A DNA stretch of 64,000 nucleotides, taken from the NCBI RefSeq assembly GCF_004792685.1, contig NZ_SRXT01000006.1, forward strand, positions 310,001-374,000, given 5' to 3'. Below the pieces are notes generated by a model. It saw only the letters and a list, made by a program, of their open reading frames with translations. It ran no database searches and was not told where the DNA came from. Made by a program: the position numbers and the translations under genes. Source of the stretch: Sphingomonas gei. Lineage in GTDB: Bacteria > Pseudomonadota > Alphaproteobacteria > Sphingomonadales > Sphingomonadaceae. Positions 43,276 to 52,002 of this stretch are shown here, piece after piece; position 1 is the first letter of the stretch, and each line of letters begins with the position of its first letter.

Positions 43276-44323
43276 CGCGATCCCGGTCTACGAGCTCGAC
43301 GCGTTCGAGCGGCTCGTGGCAACCTCTCCGAACGTGCTGGCCGAGCATCCCTGCGTGGTCCGTGGCTTTACCGCGCAATGGGCGGCCAGCCGAAGCTGGA
43401 CCAGCCTGGAAAACCTGACCGGGGCCTTCGGCTCTTTCCCGGTCACCGCGGGCGCGCCGCAGTTCACCACGCACAAACACGCGAAGATGTGCCAGGTGAA
43501 AACCGATTTCGGCACCTATCTCCGCTACGTGCGGGATCCAGACCGGCTCGAGGAACTGTTCGAGGGGAAATGGTCCAAAGGCGACGCTTCGGTCCTGCGC
43601 GCGCTCGATCTGCCGCTCTATTGCGGAAACCTTCGCCTCGTCCGGCACTCCCGCGAGAAGGTGCTATCCCAGATCGATCCGCTGGTGCCCGATCCAATCG
43701 AGTATCTGAACGACGAAATTCCCTATTATTATCAGTCGGGCAACCATGTCTGGCTCTATGTCAGCCTGGCCGGCGCGCTTACGCCGCTGCATCAGGACAA
43801 CAACGCCGTCATCGCCTATCTGGCGCAGCTTCAGGGGCACAAGGAGGCGATCCTCTACAGCCCCGCGGACAAACCGCATTATTGGCGCCGCGACCTTGGC
43901 TATATGGACCCGCTGAGCCCGAACGACGCGGAATTCCCGAGCTGGCGCGAGGCGCGGCCATGGACAGCCTCGCTCAATCCGGGCGAGTTGCTGATCTGGG
44001 GTCCGAACTGGGCGCACCACGTCGTGACACTCTCCAATTCGATCACCGTCAGCTTCGACATCGTCAACGCGCTGAATCTCGGCGCCTACACGCGATCGCA
44101 TGATTGGCGTGTGGAATTGGGGCTGATCGCGCGCAAGAACGCCGATCTGTTCCGCGCCCGCATGCCGCACCCGCGCATCCGCGCAGCGTTCGACGACACC
44201 GAAGACGGGCACCTCGGGCGGGAAGTTATGCTTTGCGTGCTGCGGGATGCGCTCGCGGCGCCGTTGGCCGAGCGCTCTCGCCGGGTGAAGGCGGAAATGC
44301 TTCAGGTGCTGGAGAGCGCCTGA
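43265..44323 (+). CDS. Cupin_8/JmjC-like Fe(II)/2-oxoglutarate dioxygenase candidate (module 1)
   Basis: 352 residues. The metal triad His176-x-Asp178 in TPLHQDNN and a distal His in PNWAHHVVTL (251-252) match cupin_8/factor-inhibiting-HIF-like hydroxylases. These hydroxylate side chains of Asn, Asp, Arg, Lys and others, often in peptides. The motif WxHHV with SISF-like strand is repeated at identical residue numbers in the paralogue at 46433. Proposed role: hydroxylation of an ornithine, arginine, Asn or Asp of the precursor. It overlaps the upstream arginase gene by 11 bases, so expression is coupled. Confidence 0.8.
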   Translation: MQSSAIPVYELDAFERLVATSPNVLAEHPCVVRGFTAQWAASRSWTSLENLTGAFGSFPVTAGAPQFTTHKHAKMCQVKTDFGTYLRYVRDPDRLEELFEGKWSKGDASVLRALDLPLYCGNLRLVRHSREKVLSQIDPLVPDPIEYLNDEIPYYYQSGNHVWLYVSLAGALTPLHQDNNAVIAYLAQLQGHKEAILYSPADKPHYWRRDLGYMDPLSPNDAEFPSWREARPWTASLNPGELLIWGPNWAHHVVTLSNSITVSFDIVNALNLGAYTRSHDWRVELGLIARKNADLFRARMPHPRIRAAFDDTEDGHLGREVMLCVLRDALAAPLAERSRRVKAEMLQVLESA

Positions 44324-44326
44324 GCG

Positions 44327-45565
44327 ATGGACCAACTCTCACCTTTGACCGACGAGCCATTTGGAGAGGCGGGCACCCCTGGCAGTCTCTCGGAGAAGCT
44401 GGTGATTTCTCCGTCGATGCAGATCGAACAGAGCGATCCACAGACCGTCACCATCTATCTGCGCTCCGCCGGAACGCGTCTTCGTATTCCGCGGGCACTC
44501 TACGAATTGCTTCTCAAATTCGAGATACCGCAGAGCCTGGCGTCGATCGCAGGGAGCAACTTGCGCGTGGCTTCGGCGATCGAAAGGCTGCGCGATAAGG
44601 GGTTTCTGCTTGGCGAAGGCGATGCTGAGCAGTCTCCGCACAGGCTCGTCACCGACCCCCCGGTGCGGCTGTTCGATTGCCCTGCTCATAAGCTGGCGCC
44701 CTCCGCCACCGATTTGGTCGTGGTCGGCATACCCTATGACCTGAGCGATCGCGCCGCGGCCGGTGCGCGGCAGGGCCCGTCCGCGCTTCGCGAGACGTCG
44801 CTGCAGCTCTTGTACGGGATCGACCGGCGTACCGGGCAGCCGCACGGCTGGTTCGACGCCGATCTCGCCCGGCCGATCCTGCGCGGCGTGACGATCGGCG
44901 ACTGCGGCGACGTGTTCGTCGATCCCGGCGAACGCCAGGCGCAGTTGTTCGCGCGGATTGCCGCGATATTGGGCAAGGTGACCGGTGGGGGGAGCTTGCC
45001 GGTACTGCTGGGCGGCGACGCGGCGATCGGTTTTCCGGCGATCGAGCTGCTGCAAGCGCGCCTGCCGCTCGCGGTGATCCGGATCGGCGGCGCGGCTCCG
45101 CATATCGCCGCTCCGCACGCCTCTTTCGTATCGCCATCGACCTTGCCGGCGCGCGTCCTGGCGCTGCCGGGGGTGCGCCGCTACGTGCATGTCGGTGCCG
45201 GCGAACGGCCCGGCGGCATCCAATCCGGGCTGGCGACGGTTACCGCGCCGCGGTTCAGGCGCGAGGGCATGGCGGCGCTCGAACAATGTCTCGATGACGG
45301 CATGCGCGTCTATGTCGGCCTCGACCTCGACGCACTCGTCGCGCCCGGCGATGCCGACGGACCCGAAAGCGCGCATTTCGCTTATGCCGAGCTGCACGCG
45401 CTGCTGTGCGGTATCGGCGAGCGATACACGATTGCGGGCTTCGATCTGGTCGGAGCGAACCCGCTGAGGCCGGGCTGGGGCGCGACTGCCATGACCGCGG
45501 TCCATCTCCTGCTGACGGGGCTCAGCGCGGCGAAAGATCGACGGGGAGCGGAGGCGCGGTCATGA
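44327..45565 (+). CDS. Arginase-like pseudoenzyme fused to a recognition-like N-terminal domain (module 2)
   Basis: 412 residues, paralogue of the gene at 41109. Residues about 22-97 (TVTIYLRSAGTRLRIPRALY, ELLLKF, KGFLLGE) form the same winged-helix/PqqD-like unit. The ureohydrolase part (VVVGIPYDLS onward) has GGDA (Ala232 for His), no DAHTD equivalent (IRIGGAAPH), but keeps GLDLD (331-335). It should be catalytically inactive. Inference as for the first copy. The stop overlaps the next arginase start by four bases (ATGA). Confidence 0.75.
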   Translation: MDQLSPLTDEPFGEAGTPGSLSEKLVISPSMQIEQSDPQTVTIYLRSAGTRLRIPRALYELLLKFEIPQSLASIAGSNLRVASAIERLRDKGFLLGEGDAEQSPHRLVTDPPVRLFDCPAHKLAPSATDLVVVGIPYDLSDRAAAGARQGPSALRETSLQLLYGIDRRTGQPHGWFDADLARPILRGVTIGDCGDVFVDPGERQAQLFARIAAILGKVTGGGSLPVLLGGDAAIGFPAIELLQARLPLAVIRIGGAAPHIAAPHASFVSPSTLPARVLALPGVRRYVHVGAGERPGGIQSGLATVTAPRFRREGMAALEQCLDDGMRVYVGLDLDALVAPGDADGPESAHFAYAELHALLCGIGERYTIAGFDLVGANPLRPGWGATAMTAVHLLLTGLSAAKDRRGAEARS

Positions 45566-46410
45566 CCGTCGCATCCTTGTTCGGATGGCCGAATGCGGCC
45601 GGGGAGCCGGCGGGAGACGCCATCGAGATCGTCGGGGTGCCGAGCGATTCCGGCAACAGCATCGCCTCAGGCGCGCGTTTCGGCCCCGATGCGATCCGCC
45701 GGGCCAGCCTGGTCCTGCGGCCCGACGCCAATGGAATCGATCGCGGCGACATCGGCGACGTCCATGACGGCGACTGGCAGGACGTGCTCGAGCGCGTCGA
45801 GAACGCCGTGAACGCCATCGTCCGCCGCGGGTCGCGGCCGGTGCTGCTGGGCGGCGACCACGCCATCTCCTATGCCGCGGTGGCGGCACTGCGCGAGTGC
45901 CGTCCGCTCAACATCCTGTGGTTCGATGCGCACACCGATTTCTGCGCGTGGCCGAACGCGCATTGGCACAACCACAAGCAGGTGCTCCGGCGGATCGCAG
46001 GGCTCGATCATGTCGCCCGGATCGTCCAGGTCGGGCATCGCGGCATCACCTATTTCGACGAGGCCAGCCGTTTCGATCGCATGACGGTGGTGACCGCCCG
46101 AGCGGCGCGCGAAGCACCCGCGGAAACCATTCTCGAACATCTCCCCCGGGACGAGCCGGTCTATATGTCGATCGACATCGACGCGGTCGACCCGCGCTGG
46201 GCGCCCGGGACGGGGCACCCGGTGCCCGGCGGATTGAGCGTGGCGCGATTGCGCCGATTGGCGCGCGTCGTCGCCGACAACCGGGAGGTCGTCGGCCTCG
46301 ATATGATGGAGGTCAATCCTTTGCTCGATGATCGGGACAGGACCAGCGCCGCCGCGGCGGCGATCCTCGCCGAGCTGGTGCCCGCCTTGATGCGCCGCAG
46401 CCACCATTGA
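45562..46410 (+). CDS. Arginase-family protein with complete metal site, candidate peptide arginase (module 2)
   Basis: 282 residues. Begins MTVASLFGWP, matching ASLFGWPG in module 1. Mn ligands: His100 in GGDHA, Asp122/His124/Asp126 in DAHTD, Asp205/Asp207 in SIDIDAVDP. HNHKQVLRR (136-144) is again conserved. GCGGAGG precedes the ATG. The two active arginases share most catalytic-site features but differ along their length, so they are diverged duplicates. With two Gly-Arg-Cys units in the precursor, each enzyme might modify one arginine, a hypothesis only. Confidence 0.8.
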   Translation: MTVASLFGWPNAAGEPAGDAIEIVGVPSDSGNSIASGARFGPDAIRRASLVLRPDANGIDRGDIGDVHDGDWQDVLERVENAVNAIVRRGSRPVLLGGDHAISYAAVAALRECRPLNILWFDAHTDFCAWPNAHWHNHKQVLRRIAGLDHVARIVQVGHRGITYFDEASRFDRMTVVTARAAREAPAETILEHLPRDEPVYMSIDIDAVDPRWAPGTGHPVPGGLSVARLRRLARVVADNREVVGLDMMEVNPLLDDRDRTSAAAAAILAELVPALMRRSHH

Positions 46411-46432
46411 CCCCGGAGCGAGGTATCGGCGC

Positions 46433-47518
46433 ATGGAAACCAAACAGATCCCGATAGTGTCGAGCGCGGAGTTCGGGCGGATTGCGGATCGAAACCCCAA
46501 TTTGCTGCACGAGAATCCCTGGGTGGTCGAAGGGTATATCCATAGCTGGCCCGGCTATCGGCAATGGCAGGATCTGGACTATCTGCGCGAACGCTTCGGC
46601 GATCTGCAGGCCTTCGCCAAGGCGCCCAATTTCATCACCAACCGAAACCAGAAGCTGGTCAGCGTGGAAACCAGCTTCGAGCAATATATCAGATACATCC
46701 GGCAACCGGACGACGTGCGGGAAATCTATCGGAATTGCTGGCTCGAAGGGGATCATGAGCAATTCGTCGCTCTGGGCATGCCGCTATATTGCGGCACGCT
46801 CCGGATCGTCCATCACGCGAACGACGCGATATTCGCGGATGTCGACCCGTTGCTTCCGGCACCCTTGCGCGCGTGGAATCACGCGCTTCCTTATTATTAC
46901 TCGCTGTTCAACCATTTCTGGTTGCTGGTCAGCCTTCCCGGCGCATTGACGCCGCTGCACGTCGACAACAACGGCACGATCGCGACGATCGCCCAGCTCA
47001 GCGGCCGCAAGCGCGCGACGCTGTATTCGCCGGCGGACCTTTGCCACGTGCGCAATAGCGAAATCGGCTTTCTCGACCCCGAGCAGCCGGACGACCGCGA
47101 TTTCCCGACTTGGCGGCGCGCCGTCAAATGGGTCGCCGATCTCCAGGTCGGCCAGGTGCTGTTCGTCGGCACCAACTGGGCGCATCACGTCAGGACGCTG
47201 GACACTTCGATCTCGGTCAGCTTCGACTTCGTCGACCACAGCAACCTCGCGGCCTACGCCACCTCGGCCGGCTGGGCCGCCGCGCTGGGTAATCGTTGCA
47301 AGCGCAACCCCGAGCTGGTCGCCGCCAGGACGCACGGGCAGATCAGGCGGGAAGACATCGACGAACTGTCGGCGGTGACGCTGGGCCGGTGCGTCATGGC
47401 GCATGTTCTGCGTTCGACATCCGCCGCCGCGGAAACGCCGGAACTGACGTCGATCCGCCGACTTTATTTGGCCCACCTGGAGCAATGCCTGGCGTCGAAC
47501 GAAGAATTGGCGGCGTGA
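46433..47518 (+). CDS. Cupin_8/JmjC-like dioxygenase candidate (module 2)
   Basis: 361 residues. His176-x-Asp178 in TPLHVDNNG and His251/His252 in TNWAHHVRTL sit at the same positions as in the module 1 paralogue. Flanking blocks also match (PLYCG, PYYY, LYSPADL, FPTWRRA). It should hydroxylate a side chain using Fe(II) and 2-oxoglutarate. It starts 22 bases after the module 2 arginase stop and is the last enzyme gene before the permease. Confidence 0.8.
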   Translation: METKQIPIVSSAEFGRIADRNPNLLHENPWVVEGYIHSWPGYRQWQDLDYLRERFGDLQAFAKAPNFITNRNQKLVSVETSFEQYIRYIRQPDDVREIYRNCWLEGDHEQFVALGMPLYCGTLRIVHHANDAIFADVDPLLPAPLRAWNHALPYYYSLFNHFWLLVSLPGALTPLHVDNNGTIATIAQLSGRKRATLYSPADLCHVRNSEIGFLDPEQPDDRDFPTWRRAVKWVADLQVGQVLFVGTNWAHHVRTLDTSISVSFDFVDHSNLAAYATSAGWAAALGNRCKRNPELVAARTHGQIRREDIDELSAVTLGRCVMAHVLRSTSAAAETPELTSIRRLYLAHLEQCLASNEELAA

Positions 47519-47598
47519 TCGCGCTTCGGCGACAGTTTTTCGTTTGTCTTGCTTGGATTATCAATTCATCTTCGTGAAGGGTCGGGAAAGGGGGGCGT

Positions 47599-50037
47599 AT
47601 GTGGCGCAATTACCTGATTGTGGGCCTGCGGGCACTGGCCAGGAACAAGACCTACGCCTTCATCACCATTGCCGGGCTGGCGATCGGCATGGCGGCGTGC
47701 CTGACGATCCTGATGTATGTGCGCCACGAAACCAGGTTCGACCGCGACACCCCCGGCGCCGAACGCGCGTTCCAGTTCCAGCTTCACGTCAAGGGAACCC
47801 AGACGGGCAACGCCTATTGGTCGCAGAACGCGCCGTACGTCGCCTTGCAATATCTCAAGGCCGACTTCGCGCAGGTCGATCAGATCCTCTACGTCGGCGA
47901 GAATGCGGCGCTCGTCCTCAAGGACGGCGCGCCGTACGCCCCCGAGCGCTCGGTTCAGGTCAGCGGCAATTTGTTCAGGATCGTCCGCTTTCCCTTCGCG
48001 CACGGCAATCGCGAGACGGCGCTCGACTCGGTCGGCGCGGTGGTCCTGACCGAGAGCGAGGCGCGGAAGCGGTTCGGCCGCACCGATGTCGTCGGCGAGA
48101 CGATCACCCTGCTGGAGGGCGGCCGGCCCGAGGATCACCCTGTCACGGGAGTCGTCCGCGACCTGCCGGAGAATTCGCACCTCGCGCTCGGCATGATCAC
48201 GCGGATCGATCCGCAATCCTATTTTGCCAGCTATCCCGCCTTTCTCGAATCCTGGGGCGAATTCAACGGCCACATCTATGTCTCGCTGAAGCCGGGTGCG
48301 GACGTGGAGAGCCTCAATCGGCAACTGCCCTCGTGGGAGCGGCGTCATCTTCCCGCCGAGATGCGCGATCAAGGCGAGTTCAAATTCGTCAACATTCGCG
48401 ACATCCATCTCGGCACGGCCAAATGGGGCTTCAAGCCCGGCGGCGATGCCCGGACGATCGCCGTCTTCGCAGTCGTCGCACTGCTCATCCTCGTCATGGC
48501 CTGCGTCAATTTCATCAACCTCGCCACCGCGAGAGCCAGCCAGCGCGCGCGCGAAGTGGCGCTGCGCAAGGTGCTGGGGGCCAGCCGCAGGCAGCTTGTC
48601 GCGCAGTTCCTCGCCGAATTCCTGCTGATGGCCGGCGTCGCCATGCTGCTCGCGGTCGCGCTGTTCGAACTGGCAATGCCGCCGCTCGGCGCGTTTCTCG
48701 GCGCTGACCTGACGGTCGCCTATTTCGGCCGCGACGGCATCCTGTTGCCGCTTTTCCTGATCGTGCTCGCAGTCGGGCTGATCGGCGGGCTCTATCCGGC
48801 GCTTTTCCTGTCGCGCTTCCAGCCCGCGACCGTGCTCAAGGCGAACCAGTCGGCAAGCGACACGCCGGGTTCGGCGCGACTCCGCGGCCTGCTCGTCATC
48901 GGCCAGTTCGCCATCTCGATCGGCCTGACCGTCTGCACGGCGGTGGTCTATCAGCAGACGGTCTACGCACGCAGCGCCGATCCCGGCTACGCACGCGACG
49001 GCATCCTCCAGGTCCAGGAGATCGGTCGCGACGCGGTCAGGCCATCGATGGATGCGATGCTGCGCGAGATCGGGCAGGTCCCCGGTGTGACCGCCGTCGG
49101 CCGCACCGAAATCGGCGTGAACACCGACCAGAGCTCGAGCGCCGCGGTCAGGCTGACGGCCAATGCGGAACCGGTGCGCGTCGGCACGTACGCCGTCGAC
49201 ACCGGCTATTTCAGGGCGATGGGTATCGATCTTCTTGCCGGCGCCTTGTTCCGGGAAAACCAGCCCCTGAGCGACTCGATCCCGGGGGAGCAGAACACCA
49301 GCGCGCCGAGCATGCGCGACGTCGTGCTCAACGCGCTAGCAGCGCGCAGCCTCGGCTTCACTGAGCCGAGCCAGGCGGTCGGCAAGCGGCTTTTATCCGA
49401 CGATATGTCCCTGACGATCATCGGCGTGGTCAGGGATTCGCGCTTCCGCTCGGTTCGCGAGCCGATCGAGCCGATCATGTTCCACCTGGACCCGGGCGAC
49501 GCACGATGGATGATCGTGCGCTACAAGGCGGCGAATCCTTCCGCCGTGCGCGATCGAGTCGAGGCGATCTGGAAGCGGTTCGCGCCCGACGTGCCGTTCG
49601 AGGCGCGCTTCAGCGAAGAGATCGTCGGCAAGCTCTACGCAGCGGAGTCGGCGCGCGGGAAGATCTTCGCGGCGTTCGCCATGCTCGCCATCGTCATTGC
49701 CAGCCTCGGCCTGTTCGGCCTGGCCGCCTTCACTGCCGAGCGGCGCACCAAGGAAATCGGCATCAGGAAGGTGCTGGGCGCCCGCACGCACGACATCGTG
49801 CGGCTGCTCGTCTGGCAGTTTTCGAAGCCGGTGATCCTCGCCACTCTCATTGCCTGCCCGGTCGCCTGGTGGGTGATGCGCGACTGGCTCAACACGTTCG
49901 ACGCGCGCGTCGATCTCGGCCCGGCTCCCTTCGTGTTGGCCGCCTTGATCGCGTTCGTCATCGCGCTGGGCACCGTCGCCGGGCACGCGATCAGGGTCGC
50001 GCGCACCAATCCCGTCCACGCCCTTCGCTACGAATAG
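47599..50037 (+). CDS. ABC-transporter permease, MacB/FtsX type
   Basis: 812 residues. N-terminal helix (ITIAGLAIGMAACLTIL, residues about 20-36), a periplasmic MacB_PCD-type domain, a first FtsX three-helix block (about 285-410) with RAREVALRKVLGASR, and a second (about 690-800) with TKEIGIRKVLGAR. These proteins export peptides, lipoproteins or lipids with a separate ATPase, which is not in this window. As it follows the cluster directly, it could export the product, but many bacteria carry such permeases for other jobs. GGGGGG precedes the ATG. Confidence 0.8.
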   Translation: MWRNYLIVGLRALARNKTYAFITIAGLAIGMAACLTILMYVRHETRFDRDTPGAERAFQFQLHVKGTQTGNAYWSQNAPYVALQYLKADFAQVDQILYVGENAALVLKDGAPYAPERSVQVSGNLFRIVRFPFAHGNRETALDSVGAVVLTESEARKRFGRTDVVGETITLLEGGRPEDHPVTGVVRDLPENSHLALGMITRIDPQSYFASYPAFLESWGEFNGHIYVSLKPGADVESLNRQLPSWERRHLPAEMRDQGEFKFVNIRDIHLGTAKWGFKPGGDARTIAVFAVVALLILVMACVNFINLATARASQRAREVALRKVLGASRRQLVAQFLAEFLLMAGVAMLLAVALFELAMPPLGAFLGADLTVAYFGRDGILLPLFLIVLAVGLIGGLYPALFLSRFQPATVLKANQSASDTPGSARLRGLLVIGQFAISIGLTVCTAVVYQQTVYARSADPGYARDGILQVQEIGRDAVRPSMDAMLREIGQVPGVTAVGRTEIGVNTDQSSSAAVRLTANAEPVRVGTYAVDTGYFRAMGIDLLAGALFRENQPLSDSIPGEQNTSAPSMRDVVLNALAARSLGFTEPSQAVGKRLLSDDMSLTIIGVVRDSRFRSVREPIEPIMFHLDPGDARWMIVRYKAANPSAVRDRVEAIWKRFAPDVPFEARFSEEIVGKLYAAESARGKIFAAFAMLAIVIASLGLFGLAAFTAERRTKEIGIRKVLGARTHDIVRLLVWQFSKPVILATLIACPVAWWVMRDWLNTFDARVDLGPAPFVLAALIAFVIALGTVAGHAIRVARTNPVHALRYE

Positions 50038-50236
50038 CAGGCCGGTCCCCGAATCGTCGGCGAACGCGGCGCGGGTCATCTTCTCGGACAAATGGGTTCC
50101 CTGGCCGTCGATATTCGGTAGGCTGACCATCACCGGAGTCGTGCGCCTGCGAAAGCGGGGGCAAAGGGTCGCAGGCGAACCGGCCTGTAGCTCCGGGGGT
50201 CTGCTTCGGCAGGTGCACGCGATGGGAGAGCGAAGA

Positions 50237-50683
50237 ATGAAGATCACGCCGAGGGACGCCATCATTGCGAGCATGGCGGCGCTATCGGGCTGGGCAGTCG
50301 CCGCGGCCGCGCAATCCGCACCCGCAAAGCTCGGCCCAGCCGTGTTCGACTGGGCCAGGATGGAGGCGAAGGTCACCGATGTCGGCGCGATCCGCAACCT
50401 TGTCCGCCAGCCGACCGCGACGCTCGACGAGCTCGAGATGCACGTCACCACGCTCAATCCCGGCCTGGCCTCGCACCCGCCGCACCAGCACCCCAATGAG
50501 GAGCTGATCGTCGTCCGCGAGGGCACCGTCGAAACGCTGAGCGGCGGCAGCTGGAAGCGGCTCGGCCCGGGGTCGGTGATCTTCAACGCGTCGAATTCGC
50601 CGCATGCGCTGCGCAACGTGGGCGCCACGCCGGCGACCTATCACGTGATCAACTGGAAGACCGCCGCGACCCCGGCGAACTGA
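50237..50683 (+). CDS. Secreted cupin-domain protein
   Basis: 148 residues. Signal peptide (residues 1-26, ending AVAAAAQ). A single cupin barrel has PPHQHPNEELIVVREGTVE, with His-x-His and Glu metal ligands, and SPHALRN supplying the last His. Substrate unknown. The ATG at 50237 was chosen for its GGGAG, eight bases upstream. It lies ten bases before the next gene, and sits with a cluster of Gfo/Idh/MocA oxidoreductases typical of sugar metabolism. Confidence 0.75.
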   Translation: MKITPRDAIIASMAALSGWAVAAAAQSAPAKLGPAVFDWARMEAKVTDVGAIRNLVRQPTATLDELEMHVTTLNPGLASHPPHQHPNEELIVVREGTVETLSGGSWKRLGPGSVIFNASNSPHALRNVGATPATYHVINWKTAATPAN

Positions 50684-50693
50684 GGAGACCGCC

Positions 50694-51854
50694 ATGCACC
50701 GTCGCACGATGCTCACCGGCGCCGGACTGGCCGGAATCACCGCCGCGATACCGCCCGAGTTGCTCGCCGCGCAGTCGCAGAACCAGGGTAACGCCGTCGC
50801 CGCCGATGCCGCGCCCGCTGGTCCCGAGCCGACCGCGAAGCACCGCATCCAGTTCGGGGTGATCGGGCTGGATCACGCGCACATCTACGGCATGACCGAC
50901 GCGATGATCCGCGGCGGTGGCACCCCCGTGGCCTTCTTCGCCACCGACCCCAAACAGATCGAGACCTTTGCCAGGCGCTACGGCAATGGCGTCCAGCTCG
51001 CCAGGAGCGAGGATGCGATACTCGGCGACAAGCGTATCCAGCTGATCATCGGCGCGCCGATCCCCGATCTGCGCGCGCCGCTCGGCATCCGTGCGATGCG
51101 CGCCGGCAAGGATTATCTCGGCGACAAGCCCGCGATCACCAGCCTCGAACAGCTCGCCCAGGTCCGCCGCGCAGTGAAGGAGACGGGGCGCAAGTTCGCG
51201 ATCATGTATTCCGAGCGGCTCGAGGTCCGCGCCGCGGTCCATGCTGGCGAACTCGTTGCGCAGGGCGCGATTGGCAAGGTGATCCAGACGGTCAACCTCG
51301 CCCCACACCGGGTCAGTGCGCCGAGCCGTCCGGACTGGTTCTGGGACAAGGCCCGATATGGCGGCATCCTCACCGATATCGGCAGTCATCAGGCCGATCA
51401 GTTCCTGTTCTACACCGGCTCGACTTCGGCGCAGGTCGTCGCCTCGCAGACCGGCAACCTCCACTGGCCCGACAGGCCGAAGTTCGAGGATTTCGGCGAC
51501 ATGATCGCCACCGGCAACGGGGGGACAGGCTATATCCGCGTCGACTGGTTCACCCCCGACGGGCTGCCGACCTGGGGCGATGGCCGGCTGTTCCTCGTCG
51601 GCACCGAAGGTTCTATCGAACTGCGCAAATATGTCGACGTCGCCGGACGGCCGGGCGGCAATCACCTGTTCCTCACTGACAAAAAGGGCGTGCGCTACAT
51701 CGACTGTTCGAAGGTGCCGCTGCCGTTCGGCCCGCAATTCGTCACCGACGTGGTCGAACGCTCGTCGATCGCGCAGGATCAGGCCCAGGCACTGCTCGCC
51801 GCCGAACTGGTGCTGACCGCGCAGAAGAACGCGACGCGGCCGGTGATCGGCTGA
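50694..51854 (+). CDS. Exported Gfo/Idh/MocA-family oxidoreductase
   Basis: 386 residues. N-terminal export signal with a twin-arginine-like HRRTMLTGAG. The dinucleotide motif has drifted: FGVIGLDHAHIYGM replaces the usual G-x-G-x2-G. The DKPAITSLEQL segment corresponds to the EKP motif. Such exported members in sphingomonads and Bacteroidetes act on sugars or glycosides in the periplasm, using tightly bound NAD. The substrate is unknown. Confidence 0.75.
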   Translation: MHRRTMLTGAGLAGITAAIPPELLAAQSQNQGNAVAADAAPAGPEPTAKHRIQFGVIGLDHAHIYGMTDAMIRGGGTPVAFFATDPKQIETFARRYGNGVQLARSEDAILGDKRIQLIIGAPIPDLRAPLGIRAMRAGKDYLGDKPAITSLEQLAQVRRAVKETGRKFAIMYSERLEVRAAVHAGELVAQGAIGKVIQTVNLAPHRVSAPSRPDWFWDKARYGGILTDIGSHQADQFLFYTGSTSAQVVASQTGNLHWPDRPKFEDFGDMIATGNGGTGYIRVDWFTPDGLPTWGDGRLFLVGTEGSIELRKYVDVAGRPGGNHLFLTDKKGVRYIDCSKVPLPFGPQFVTDVVERSSIAQDQAQALLAAELVLTAQKNATRPVIG

Positions 51855-51858
51855 CAAA

Positions 51859-51985
51859 TCCTCCCTCGCGAAGCGGGGGAGGGGGACCACGAAGTGGTGG
51901 AGGGGGCTTGGCCGCGCGCCACGCATCTGCGGAGAGGCCCCCTCCGTCGCCTTCAGCGCCACCTCCCCCGCTTCGCGAGGGAGGA
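51859..51985. repeat. Long intergenic inverted repeat (CTCCC...GGGAG family)
   Basis: 24-base arms (51859-51882 and 51962-51985) are perfect inverted copies. The centre also has complementary blocks (GGAGGGGGCTTGG, GGCCCCCTCCG). It sits between two Gfo/Idh/MocA genes and is the same family as 10861-10990. Confidence 0.85.
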
Positions 51986-52002
51986 AAAATAGGAGAGAGA
52001 CG

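Noticed and set aside
50040..50236. Possible small gene between the permease and the cupin
   Set aside because: Its translations follow repeat-like sequence (GAAAGCGGGGGC, GGTCGCAGGCG) and lack a good start; the cupin with its signal peptide begins at 50237.
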